Below, piece after piece: positions 1 through 6,382 of a stretch of DNA of 18,459 nucleotides (its first letter is position 1; every line of letters begins with the position of its first letter). Where the stretch lies: assembly GCA_029933535.1 (NCBI GenBank), contig JAOZNZ010000007.1:630-19088 (forward strand). The letters run 5' to 3'. The notes under the pieces are model-generated. The model had not been told where the DNA came from and searched no databases. It saw only the letters and a list, made by a program, of their open reading frames with translations. The DNA is from a bacterium (GTDB taxonomy: Bacteria > Auribacterota > UBA3054 > B51-G9). The translations under genes and the position numbers were made by a program.

Positions 1-54
1 AGGTGTCAGGTGTCAGGTGTCAGGTGTCAGGTGTCAGGTGTCAGGTGTCAGGTG
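1..54. repeat. Heptanucleotide tandem array (AGGTGTC)
   Basis: Seven exact copies of AGGTGTC run from base 1 to 49, followed by a partial copy to about 54. The array begins at the window edge, so its true length is unknown. No gene is visible in it. The open frame running through it is a by-product of a 7-bp period that lacks stop codons. Confidence 0.9.
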
Positions 55-57
55 ATT

Positions 58-86
58 CCCCCTTTGAAGGGGGTGCCCGCAAGGGC
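58..86. repeat. GC-rich double-hairpin element, copy A
   Basis: Two adjacent hairpins are visible. The first is CCCCCTT (58-64) against AAGGGGG (67-73) with a two-base loop. The second is GCCC (75-78) GCAA GGGC (83-86), followed by a G run. The GC content contrasts strongly with the AT-rich surroundings. The TGCCC-loop-GGGC core recurs at 223-235, and a CCCC-TTT/AA-GGGG hairpin recurs at 4646-4665, so this may be a dispersed REP-like intergenic element. Its family is not recognised. Confidence 0.6.
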
Positions 87-103
87 GGGGGATGTTCAAT
101 GCT

Positions 104-145
104 CGCGCTGGGAAGCGCGGCTTACTTTAGTGTTTGCGAAGCACT
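104..145. other. Two further hairpins in the gene-free left end
   Basis: CGCGCT (104-109) pairs perfectly with AGCGCG (114-119) across GGGA. AGTGTTT (129-135) pairs with AAGCACT (139-145) across GCG, with one G-T wobble. They continue the structured GC-rich stretch begun at base 58. No RNA gene family is recognised. The whole region 1-502 has no supportable protein gene. Confidence 0.4.
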
Positions 146-206
146 CGATGGATGCCGGGCGATGTTCTTAAACTCCCCTCCTGTTTTAGGTGGCACATCC
201 CGAGTA

Positions 207-235
207 CTCCCTCGGGGAGGGGTGCCCTTTGGGGC
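207..235. repeat. GC-rich double-hairpin element, copy B
   Basis: CTCCC (207-211) pairs with GGGAG (215-219), and GCCC (224-227) pairs with GGGC (232-235). The order and the GGGGTGCCC core match the element at 58-86, so this looks like a diverged second copy. An AT-rich gene-free stretch follows to the start codon at 503. Confidence 0.5.
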
Positions 236-446
236 GGGTTGGTTTGTTCTTTACACCAATTTATTAAAAACTTTCTTCATCAATAAATTTATTTTCTATT
301 ATTTTAAAATGATTTTGTCCTAAATGATTTTGTTTATAAAGATATTATATTATATTTTTTCGTGTCTTGATCATGGAATACACGTTACTTCGTTAGGTGC
401 CTTCATGGCTAATCTTTTATTTATACCACAAAGTTTCGTCTAAATA

Positions 447-455
447 TGATATAAT
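447..455 (+). promoter_or_regulatory. Possible extended -10 promoter for the fusion gene
   Basis: The sequence TGATATAAT has a perfect TATAAT (450-455) preceded by the TGN extension. No good -35 hexamer is seen at 16-18 bases. It would place a transcript start near 462, giving a leader of about 40 bases before the start codon at 503. An inverted repeat, TTTGAA (465-470) and TTCAAA (478-483), lies in that leader. AT-rich DNA yields such matches by chance, so confidence is low. Confidence 0.3.
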
Positions 456-502
456 ATCTATGTGTTTGAAATTTTAATTCAAAACATTTATTATTAAACT
501 TT

Positions 503-3148
503 ATGAGTAAGTTTTTATTAATTATATTAAGTGATTGTGTTCGTTTTGTTTTGTCTCTGCGATACAAAATAGAATTAATCGGGCTTGAAAAAATAAAAAA
601 TAATAAAGGCATTATAATTCTGCCTAACCATCCCGCAGAAATCGATCCCGTTATTATGTCAATATTTCTTTGGCGAAAATTCCAGCCAAATCCAATTGTG
701 CTGGAAGATTTTTATAATATGCCGGTTCTAAATCGTTTCTTCAAATTGATTAATGCACTGCCTATGCCGGATATGGAAACCGGCCGCAGTCAGTTTAAAT
801 TAAGAAGGATTGACAAAACTCTTGACGAAATGACTAAAGGCCTTGCCGAAGGAAAAAATTTCTTGCTCTATCCATCCGGCAGACTCACACGTGACGGCAG
901 AGAAATAATTGGTGGAGCATCAGCACTGCACACACTTCTTCAAAAATCACCGAACTCAAATTTATTATTCGCACGAACGCGCGGTTTGTGGGGAAGTTCA
1001 TTTTCTTATATTTACGAAAATAAACGTCCGGATCTTGTAAAAAGAATTCTTGTCGGTGCGGGAATATTATTAATGAATTTATTTATTTTCACACCGCGAA
1101 GAAAAATCACAATTGAATTTCTTGAAAATCCCGAAGAATTTCCAAAAAACACCTCGCGAACTGAACAAAATCATTGGCTGGAATATTGGTATAATTTGCC
1201 CGGTGTTGAACCGTTACAACTTGTCCCCTATTCGCGCTGGACGATGAAAATACCGGAAATCGCCGATGTGCAAAAACAAGATATCATCGATATTTCAGAC
1301 GTTCCGGATTCAATTAAAAAAGGCGTGATTGATGAATTCGTAAAGATGACCAAACGAACTCCTGAATCCATTCAGCCTGCAATGCACCTTGGAAAAGATC
1401 TTGGTCTTGATTCACTTGAAATGGCAGATGTAATTGACTGGCTTGATTTAAGATTTGATGTTCAGGACGTTTCACTTGTTGATTTGACATCCGTTGGCGC
1501 GGTTATGACTATCGCCGCGGGCAGCCATACAGAAACGGAAGAAACACCTGACGAAAAAATATCGCAATGGGGAGAAGATAAAATACGTCCATCAGTTCTT
1601 CCACCTGAAGGAAAAACGATTCAGGAAAGTTTTCTTCGTGTTTGTGACAGAATGAAAAATTGTCAGGCATGCGCGGATAATCTTTCCGGTGTATTATCTT
1701 ACAAAAAAACAAAACTCGCGGCGCTTGTTCTGGCTTCCGTCATAAAAAAACTTCCCGGAGAACGAATCGGGATTATGCTTCCCGCATCTGTGGGTGCGAA
1801 TATTATTTTTCTCGCTGTATCTCTTGCCGGTAAAATACCTGTTATGATTAACTGGACACTCGGTGAAAGGAATTTACGCCATATAATTGAAATTTCCGGA
1901 ATTGAAGTGATTTTAACTTCGATGAAATTCGTTGATAATCTCGATAATGTAGCGTTTGACGAAATAGAACATTTGTTAATTTTTCTTGAAGATTTAAAGC
2001 GTGAAAAAATAAATTTAAAAATTAAACTTGACGCTTTATTTAATTCATTAAAACCTGCCGATAAATTGTTAAAACAATTAAACCTTAACTCCATTTCTGA
2101 AGAAGATACAGCTGTGATTTTATTCACAAGCGGGTCGGAAGCTATGCCGAAAGGTGTTCCGCTTTCTCACAAAAATATTCTTACAAATGTGCGGGACTGT
2201 TCAACCATTTTAAATTTCAATGACAAAGACGTTCTTTACGGATTTCTTCCGCCATTTCATTCTTTCGGTTTAACAGTAACGTCTTTACTGCCTATTCTTA
2301 TCGGATTACGTTCAGCCTATTATCCAAATCCGACTGAATCGAGAAAAATTGCCCGTGGGATCAAAAACTGGAAAGTTACAATTATTCCAGGAACACCAAC
2401 GTTTATTAGAGGAATAATTAATGCCGCCAAAGAAAAACAACTGAATTCCACGAGAATTTTTGTTGCCGGTGCAGAAAAAGCACCCGAAGAGTTATTCCGG
2501 GCAGTTGAAAATTTGAACATCGGCGCAAAATTGCTGGAAGGTTACGGAATAACTGAATGCTCTCCCGCTGTTTCAATAATCAGACCGGACGAAAAACCTG
2601 AAGGCGTTGGCCGGCCTGTTGACAGTGTAGAAGTTTGCGTTGTTGATGTTGATACGCACATAAAAATGTCACAAGGCGAGCGGGGATTATTTCTTGTTCA
2701 TGGCGAAAGTGTTTTTAAAGGATATTACGAAAAAAATCCACCAAATCCTTTTATTGAATTAGATGGAAAATTATGGTACAATACAGGTGATTTAGGGTTT
2801 GTTAGTGAATCCGGTTCTTTAGTAATTGTAGGAAGGTTAAAACGGTTTATTAAAATTGGCGGCGAAATGATCAGTCTGCCCGCAATTGAAACAGCGCTGC
2901 GAAACAAATGGCAATCCAGAGATGAGGAAACAGAAAAAATTGCTGTTACCGCGAAAGAGGAAGAAGGCAATAGGCCGGAAATTTATCTTTTTACAACAGA
3001 AGAAATTTCAGTTAACGAGACTAATGATGTTTTGCGTGAAGATGGTTTTGGAAATTTATCACGGATATCTATTGTGAAAAAAATCGATGAAATACCAATT
3101 CTCGGAACAGGAAAAACAGATTATCAATCTTTGAAGAAACTGATCTAA
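503..3148 (+). CDS. PlsC-like acyltransferase / acyl carrier protein / acyl-AMP ligase fusion (Aas-like)
   Basis: The 881-aa protein has three domains. Residues about 20-230 are a PlsC/LPLAT-type acyltransferase with the NHPAEID block (NHx4D, H43 and D48). The position of the usual FPEG motif reads YPSGR (123-127), so the normal glutamate is missing. Residues about 265-340 are an acyl carrier protein with the phosphopantetheine site LGLDSLE (S304). Residues about 370-881 are an ANL-family adenylating domain: P-loop-like LFTSGSEAMPKG (540-551), EGYGITECSP (679-688), YNTGDLG (759-765), GRLKRFIKIGGEMIS (777-791), and C-terminal K871 in GTGKTDY. E. coli Aas (719 aa) has the first and last domains and re-acylates lysophospholipid with fatty acid activated on ACP. 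Here the carrier is built in, so self-loading and transfer to a lipid acceptor is the likely job (inference). The ATG at 503 has no clear Shine-Dalgarno site. Confidence 0.88.
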   Translation: MSKFLLIILSDCVRFVLSLRYKIELIGLEKIKNNKGIIILPNHPAEIDPVIMSIFLWRKFQPNPIVLEDFYNMPVLNRFFKLINALPMPDMETGRSQFKLRRIDKTLDEMTKGLAEGKNFLLYPSGRLTRDGREIIGGASALHTLLQKSPNSNLLFARTRGLWGSSFSYIYENKRPDLVKRILVGAGILLMNLFIFTPRRKITIEFLENPEEFPKNTSRTEQNHWLEYWYNLPGVEPLQLVPYSRWTMKIPEIADVQKQDIIDISDVPDSIKKGVIDEFVKMTKRTPESIQPAMHLGKDLGLDSLEMADVIDWLDLRFDVQDVSLVDLTSVGAVMTIAAGSHTETEETPDEKISQWGEDKIRPSVLPPEGKTIQESFLRVCDRMKNCQACADNLSGVLSYKKTKLAALVLASVIKKLPGERIGIMLPASVGANIIFLAVSLAGKIPVMINWTLGERNLRHIIEISGIEVILTSMKFVDNLDNVAFDEIEHLLIFLEDLKREKINLKIKLDALFNSLKPADKLLKQLNLNSISEEDTAVILFTSGSEAMPKGVPLSHKNILTNVRDCSTILNFNDKDVLYGFLPPFHSFGLTVTSLLPILIGLRSAYYPNPTESRKIARGIKNWKVTIIPGTPTFIRGIINAAKEKQLNSTRIFVAGAEKAPEELFRAVENLNIGAKLLEGYGITECSPAVSIIRPDEKPEGVGRPVDSVEVCVVDVDTHIKMSQGERGLFLVHGESVFKGYYEKNPPNPFIELDGKLWYNTGDLGFVSESGSLVIVGRLKRFIKIGGEMISLPAIETALRNKWQSRDEETEKIAVTAKEEEGNRPEIYLFTTEEISVNETNDVLREDGFGNLSRISIVKKIDEIPILGTGKTDYQSLKKLI

Positions 3149-3226
3149 CAGTACAATTAAATATTTATTGCAGTACGATTAAATTGCAGGACGATTAAAT
3201 TAAATCATATCAATCATATCAATCAT
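3149..3226. repeat. Spacer built of 14-bp and 9-bp repeats
   Basis: Three copies of CAG(T/G)AC(A/G)ATTAAAT lie at 3149-3162, 3171-3184 and 3187-3200. They are followed by AATCATATC at 3203-3211 and 3212-3220 and a partial AATCAT to 3226. These repeats fill almost the whole 91-base spacer. No terminator or promoter stands out. Confidence 0.75.
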
Positions 3227-3239
3227 TAAATAATACATT

Positions 3240-4154
3240 ATGTACAAAAAAATATTATTATCAACAATCATGATGATGACAATTATGTCTACCACATCCT
3301 GCGCACAGAACAAAAAAGTTACATCAACTAATTCTTTTGAAAATCCACCACAGGAATTACAAAAATTATTTTTCTGGCGCGTTCGTTCAAAAGTTAGTAT
3401 TGTTTATATTCTCGGTTCAATTCACGTTGGAACTGAAGATATGTTTCCGTTAAGCGAAATGATAGAAGTGGCATATGACGCTTCAGACAACTTAGTTGTA
3501 GAAATCAATCCCGGAAAAATTGATGAAGAACAATTAAAAAAATATTTGGAATATCCTGAAGGCGACTCACTGCAAAATAACATTTCGGATAATACATATG
3601 TTCAACTTATTAACGTATTTGCACGTCTCGGTGTCACCCCGGATAAAATATCGAAAATGAAACCGGCGTCAGTTGTTACTACGCTTGTGATGCTGAAACT
3701 TGCTTCATTGGGCTACGACCCTGAATTTGGTATTGATAAATATTATCTTGATGATGTAATAGACAATAAAAGGATTTTGGAACTTGAAACTCCCGAGCAG
3801 CAATTGGAATTAATGGATAGTCTCGGTGAGGAATACATTGAATATTCACTTCAAGACATCAGTCGCTGGGACAAAGAAATTAAAATATTGGTTAATGCCT
3901 GGAAAACCGGTGACACGAAAATGGTAGAAAACTTTTTTAAACGAATCGCTAATTACCCCGGTGGTCATAAATTTCTCGATAAATTTATTTACCGGCGCAA
4001 CAAAACTATGGCCAAAGAAATTGAAAAATATCTGAAAAGCGAAGGCAGGTATTTTGTAGTTGTAGGCGCTGCGCATTTAGTTGGGAAAAATGGTATAATA
4101 AGCATCCTTAAAAATACAGAAAAATATCGGGTTGTGCAAATGAGTGATTTTTGA
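3240..4154 (+). CDS. TraB/PrgY/GumN (TIKI-like) family protein, predicted lipoprotein
   Basis: The 304-aa protein starts with a basic and hydrophobic signal ending TTSC (C21), a somewhat weak lipobox, so it is probably an envelope lipoprotein. The mature part matches the TraB/GumN/TIKI fold: YILGSIHVG (first GxxH, H62), LVVEIN (E88), and near the C-terminus VVVGAAHLVG (second GxxH, H279). These histidines and the glutamate are the conserved putative metal or catalytic residues of the family. Eukaryotic TIKI members are metalloproteases, and bacterial GumN-type proteins mostly have no known substrate. The start ATG at 3240 lacks a clear Shine-Dalgarno site. The stop codon lies inside the first unit of a heptanucleotide array. 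Confidence 0.85.
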   Translation: MYKKILLSTIMMMTIMSTTSCAQNKKVTSTNSFENPPQELQKLFFWRVRSKVSIVYILGSIHVGTEDMFPLSEMIEVAYDASDNLVVEINPGKIDEEQLKKYLEYPEGDSLQNNISDNTYVQLINVFARLGVTPDKISKMKPASVVTTLVMLKLASLGYDPEFGIDKYYLDDVIDNKRILELETPEQQLELMDSLGEEYIEYSLQDISRWDKEIKILVNAWKTGDTKMVENFFKRIANYPGGHKFLDKFIYRRNKTMAKEIEKYLKSEGRYFVVVGAAHLVGKNGIISILKNTEKYRVVQMSDF

Positions 4155-4211
4155 TGCTGGAGCTGGATGCTTGATGCTGGATGCTGATACTTGATACTTG
4201 ATACTTGATAC
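4151..4211. repeat. Degenerate heptanucleotide array (TKGATRC)
   Basis: Units follow the pattern T(T/G)GAT(G/A)C, with two six-base units: TTGATGC, TGGAGC, TGGATGC, TTGATGC, TGGATGC, TGATAC, then TTGATAC three times. The first unit (4151-4157) contains the TGA stop of the upstream gene. The array fills the spacer up to the leader of the next gene. Confidence 0.85.
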
Positions 4212-4234
4212 TTTAAACTTAAATGGAGATGAAT

Positions 4235-4603
4235 ATGGATACTATGTCTGAAAAACAAAAAAACGAAATACTTTTTATGCAGTTCGTTATGGGTCTATCT
4301 CATTCAGGGATGATGCAGCTCGGTAAAGTAATGAACCCAATGACTCAGAAAATTGAAAAAGATTTAATTGGCGCACAAGCTACTATTGATCTTCTTGCCG
4401 CGTTACGTGAAAAGACAACAGGTAATTTAAACAAAGTTGAAGAAGATTTACTGACTAACAGCATATCAACTCTTCAACTTAATTATGTTGATGAACTTGG
4501 AGAAAAGAAAGAAGAGAAGGTTGAAGAGAAGGTTGAAGAGAAGGTTGAAGAGAAGGTTGAAGAGAAAATCGAAGAACCAAAGAAAGAGAAAAGCAAGGAT
4601 TAA
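4235..4603 (+). CDS. DUF1844 family protein with repetitive KVEE tail
   Basis: I chose the ATG at 4235 because GGAG (4225-4228) sits six bases upstream. In-frame ATGs at 4223 and 4229 lack a ribosome site. The protein is about 122 aa. Its N-terminal 80 residues have the DUF1844 pattern: LFMQFVMGLSHSGMMQLG, a dihelical block with AQATIDLLAALREKTTGNL, then EEDLLTNSISTLQLNYVDE. The family is found as small cytoplasmic proteins in several Gram-negative phyla and has no established function. The tail is low complexity (EEKV repeats, then EEPKKEKSKD), highly charged and probably disordered or helical. It lies between the TraB-like gene and panC on the same strand. Confidence 0.8.
   Translation: MDTMSEKQKNEILFMQFVMGLSHSGMMQLGKVMNPMTQKIEKDLIGAQATIDLLAALREKTTGNLNKVEEDLLTNSISTLQLNYVDELGEKKEEKVEEKVEEKVEEKVEEKIEEPKKEKSKD
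4511..4570 (+). repeat. In-frame 12-bp coding repeat in the DUF1844 gene
   Basis: GAAGAGAAGGTT occurs four times exactly (4511-4558), and a fifth diverged copy GAAGAGAAAATC follows (4559-4570). Each unit encodes EEKV, or EEKI for the last. Because the unit is a multiple of three, copy-number changes would alter tail length without a frameshift. Confidence 0.9.
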
Positions 4604-4645
4604 TTGATCTAATTAACCTAATTGACCTAATAAAATCCCCCTGAA

Positions 4646-4665
4646 TCCCCTTTTAAAAAAGGGGA
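4646..4665. other. Perfect hairpin in the DUF1844-panC spacer
   Basis: TCCCCTTTT (4646-4654) pairs with AAAAGGGGA (4657-4665) across two A residues, followed by AACTTGCCC. It resembles the GC-rich element at 58-78 (TCCCC-TTT, AA-GGGG, TGCCC) and may be a diverged copy. It could act as a transcription terminator after the DUF1844 gene, but no T run follows. A second perfect hairpin, AAAAGC (4694-4699) and GCTTTT (4703-4708), lies downstream. Confidence 0.45.
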
Positions 4666-4777
4666 ACTTGCCCTGTCGTGGGTGAGAATAAATAAAAGCA
4701 TTGCTTTTAAATCCAATTTTTAAAACCACCGACACAAGGTCAGTGGGACAAAATACGCGATTAATAAATCAACCCTT

Positions 4778-5626
4778 ATGAAGAAAATTAATTCACTGAA
4801 ATCAATGCAACGGCAAAGTCAGAAATGGCATGCTGAAAATAAAATTGTCGCTCTTGTGCCAACAATGGGCGCTTTGCATGAGGGGCACATATCTCTTATT
4901 CGTGCGGCAAAAAGCAAAGCAGATAAGGTTATAGTTTCAATATTTGTGAATCCAACTCAGTTTGGTCCTAACGAAGATTATGACAATTATCCACGTACTT
5001 TATCAGAAGATATTAAAAAATGCCGGGAAGCAGGTGTTGACGCTGTATTTTCTCCTTCTGTGCAGGCAATGTATCCTGACAACTCATCAACATGGGTAAA
5101 CGAAGATGTATTGTCACAATACCTTTGCGGCACGCGTCGCAAGGGGCATTTTCGTGGTGTTTGCACTATTGTTCTTAAATTATTTATGATTTGCAGTCCT
5201 GACATAGCAGTTTTCGGCCAAAAAGACGCGCAGCAATCAATAATTATCTGCAGAATGGTTCGCGATTTAAACATTCCGGTCAAAATAATTGTTGCTCCCA
5301 TTAAAAGAGAAAAAGATGGTCTGGCTATTAGTTCACGAAACAAATATCTTTCACCTGAGGAACGCGAACAGGCAACTATTATTTACAAAGGTTTGCTGGA
5401 AGTTAAAAAATGGCGGAAAGAAAAGTTGTCGGTGGCACAAATACGACGGAAACTCATACGTTTTATACAACGGGAAAAAGACATAAGAATTGATTATGTA
5501 TCAATAGTTGATGTTGATACTATATCAGAAATCACACGGCCTGACAAAGGCGATAAATTATTAATAGCGGTAGCTGTTTTTTTCAATAAAGCGAGATTAA
5601 TAGATAATATTGAGATAAAGTGGTAA
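4778..5626 (+). CDS. panC: Pantothenate synthetase (pantoate-beta-alanine ligase)
   Basis: The 282-aa protein has the normal length for PanC, which joins D-pantoate and beta-alanine using ATP (via pantoyl-adenylate) in the cytoplasm, the last step to pantothenate and hence coenzyme A and phosphopantetheine. Diagnostic motifs are VPTMGALHEGHISLIRAAK (27-45, with the HIGH-like H34 and H37), FVNPTQFGPNEDYDNYPR (56-73), FGQKDAQQ (146-153) and GLAISSRNKYLS (181-192). Nothing essential appears missing. The ATG at 4778 follows a CAACCCTT leader with no obvious Shine-Dalgarno site. No panB or panD is adjacent. The gene's product feeds the cofactor carried by ACP domains such as that of the protein at 503-3148, but co-regulation is not shown. 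Confidence 0.97.
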   Translation: MKKINSLKSMQRQSQKWHAENKIVALVPTMGALHEGHISLIRAAKSKADKVIVSIFVNPTQFGPNEDYDNYPRTLSEDIKKCREAGVDAVFSPSVQAMYPDNSSTWVNEDVLSQYLCGTRRKGHFRGVCTIVLKLFMICSPDIAVFGQKDAQQSIIICRMVRDLNIPVKIIVAPIKREKDGLAISSRNKYLSPEEREQATIIYKGLLEVKKWRKEKLSVAQIRRKLIRFIQREKDIRIDYVSIVDVDTISEITRPDKGDKLLIAVAVFFNKARLIDNIEIKW

Positions 5627-5635
5627 GGTGATTCG

Positions 5636-5712
5636 GTTAATCGTTAATCGTTATTCGTTAATCGTTAATCGTTATTCGTTATTCGTTAATCGTTATTCGT
5701 TATTCGTTATCC
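5636..5712. repeat. Heptanucleotide array (GTTAATC / GTTATTC)
   Basis: Eleven consecutive 7-bp units are visible: ten are GTTAATC or GTTATTC in a mixed order, and the last is GTTATCC. The array starts ten bases after the panC stop codon, between convergent genes. No terminator hairpin is evident in the 158-base spacer, which is almost all repeat. Confidence 0.92.
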
Positions 5713-5723
5713 AACATTATTCC

Positions 5724-5772
5724 CTATTAACTATTCCCTATTAACTATTCCCTATTAACTATTAACTATTAA
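5724..5772. repeat. Heptanucleotide array (CTATTAA / CTATTCC)
   Basis: Seven units are visible: CTATTAA and CTATTCC alternate from 5724 to 5758, then two more CTATTAA follow. It ends 12 bases before the stop codon of the minus-strand gene at 5785. The same unit recurs at 8712-8739 after a GTTATTC-type array, giving a composite pair of repeats in the same order. Confidence 0.92.
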
Positions 5773-5784
5773 CCATCCTACAGC

Positions 5785-6300
5785 CTAATCCCAAAAGACA
5801 GCGAAATCATACCAGCTTGATTCATCTTCTACAGGTTTGGTAGATTTTTTAATATCCGAAGATTTCTCCGGTGATTTTGTTGGTGATTTTGTTGGTGATT
5901 TTTTCGTTGCTTGTGATGTCGGTTTCTTTTTTGCAGACGAAGATTGAACAGGAAGTTTATTTTTGGGAACCGTAACAGTTTTATCTTTGCTTTCGTTAAT
6001 CGTTTTAGTGGCAGCTATTTCTTTTTTCCTGATTTCTTTTCTAGCTTGTTTGGCTTGTTTTCGTGATTCTTTTTTAATTGCGCGTTTATCCCGGTTTTTG
6101 ATTCTTCCTCTGTCAGTCTTCTTATTACTTGACTTTCGCTGAACGCTTTTTTTAATTTCTTTTTTTTCTGAAGCAATTTGTTTTTTAGCTTCACTGGATA
6201 TTTTACTCACGTCAGATTGATCAAGAGTAACTTCCCCGCCCACAAGTGTAAAAGAGAATAGGGCAACAAACATTAAAGTTGTTATTGATAGTACTTTCAT
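5785..6300 (-). CDS. Exported lysine-rich, low-complexity protein of unknown function
   Basis: I chose the ATG at 6300 because GGAG (6310-6307) lies six bases upstream; an upstream in-frame TTG at 6312 overlaps that site. The 171-aa product begins with a signal peptide (MKVLSITTLMFVALFSFTLV, then GGEV). The rest is dominated by Lys, Arg, Glu, Ser and Thr, for example KNRDKRAIKKESRKQAKQAR, and is probably helical or disordered and very basic. KSPT-type repeats occupy 134-145 and the end is acidic and aromatic (EDESSWYDFAVFWD). I recognise no family. It follows the 722-aa ligase-like gene on the same strand with an 82-base gap. A role in binding an acidic surface polymer is possible but is only inference from charge. 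Confidence 0.65.
   Translation of the reverse strand: MKVLSITTLMFVALFSFTLVGGEVTLDQSDVSKISSEAKKQIASEKKEIKKSVQRKSSNKKTDRGRIKNRDKRAIKKESRKQAKQARKEIRKKEIAATKTINESKDKTVTVPKNKLPVQSSSAKKKPTSQATKKSPTKSPTKSPEKSSDIKKSTKPVEDESSWYDFAVFWD
5870..5905 (-). repeat. 12-bp coding repeat (KSPT)
   Basis: The plus-strand unit GGTGATTTTGTT occurs at 5870-5881 and 5882-5893, with a diverged third copy at 5894-5905. On the minus strand it encodes KSPT-KSPT-KSPE-like steps in the lysine-rich exported protein, another in-frame period-12 coding repeat in this window. Confidence 0.75.
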
Positions 6301-6356
6301 AATTGTCTCCAAAGTATTGTTAAAGAATATTTTATTATGTTATCTTCTTATTTGAC

Positions 6357-6365
6357 GTTATATCA
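6357..6365 (-). promoter_or_regulatory. Possible extended -10 promoter for the lysine-rich gene
   Basis: On the minus strand the spacer reads TGATATAAC (6365-6357), an extended -10 close to the TGATATAAT seen at 447-455. No -35 at proper spacing is evident. It lies about 57 bases before the chosen start at 6300. The gene could equally be read through from the upstream 722-aa gene. Confidence 0.25.
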
Positions 6366-6382
6366 TAAGTTTTATTCAAAAA

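Noticed and set aside
3..323. A 106-aa open frame across the left end
   Set aside because: It translates a heptanucleotide array and the GC-rich hairpins. The first residues are simply the repeat read in three frames, and no domain or ribosome site supports it.
1699..2127. A 142-aa open frame on the minus strand inside the fusion gene
   Set aside because: It is antisense to the well-supported acyl-AMP ligase domain and has no recognisable motif or ribosome site. It is a shadow frame.
4225..4234. Start of the DUF1844 gene at 4223
   Set aside because: The GGAG ribosome site lies within that reading, while the ATG at 4235 has it at a normal distance.
4612..4777. A riboswitch upstream of panC
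   Set aside because: The spacer shows hairpins at 4646-4665 and 4694-4708 but no conserved riboswitch core that I can recognise.
5636..5772. A CRISPR array
   Set aside because: The units are 7 bp with no unique spacers of 25-40 bp between them, and there are no cas genes nearby.
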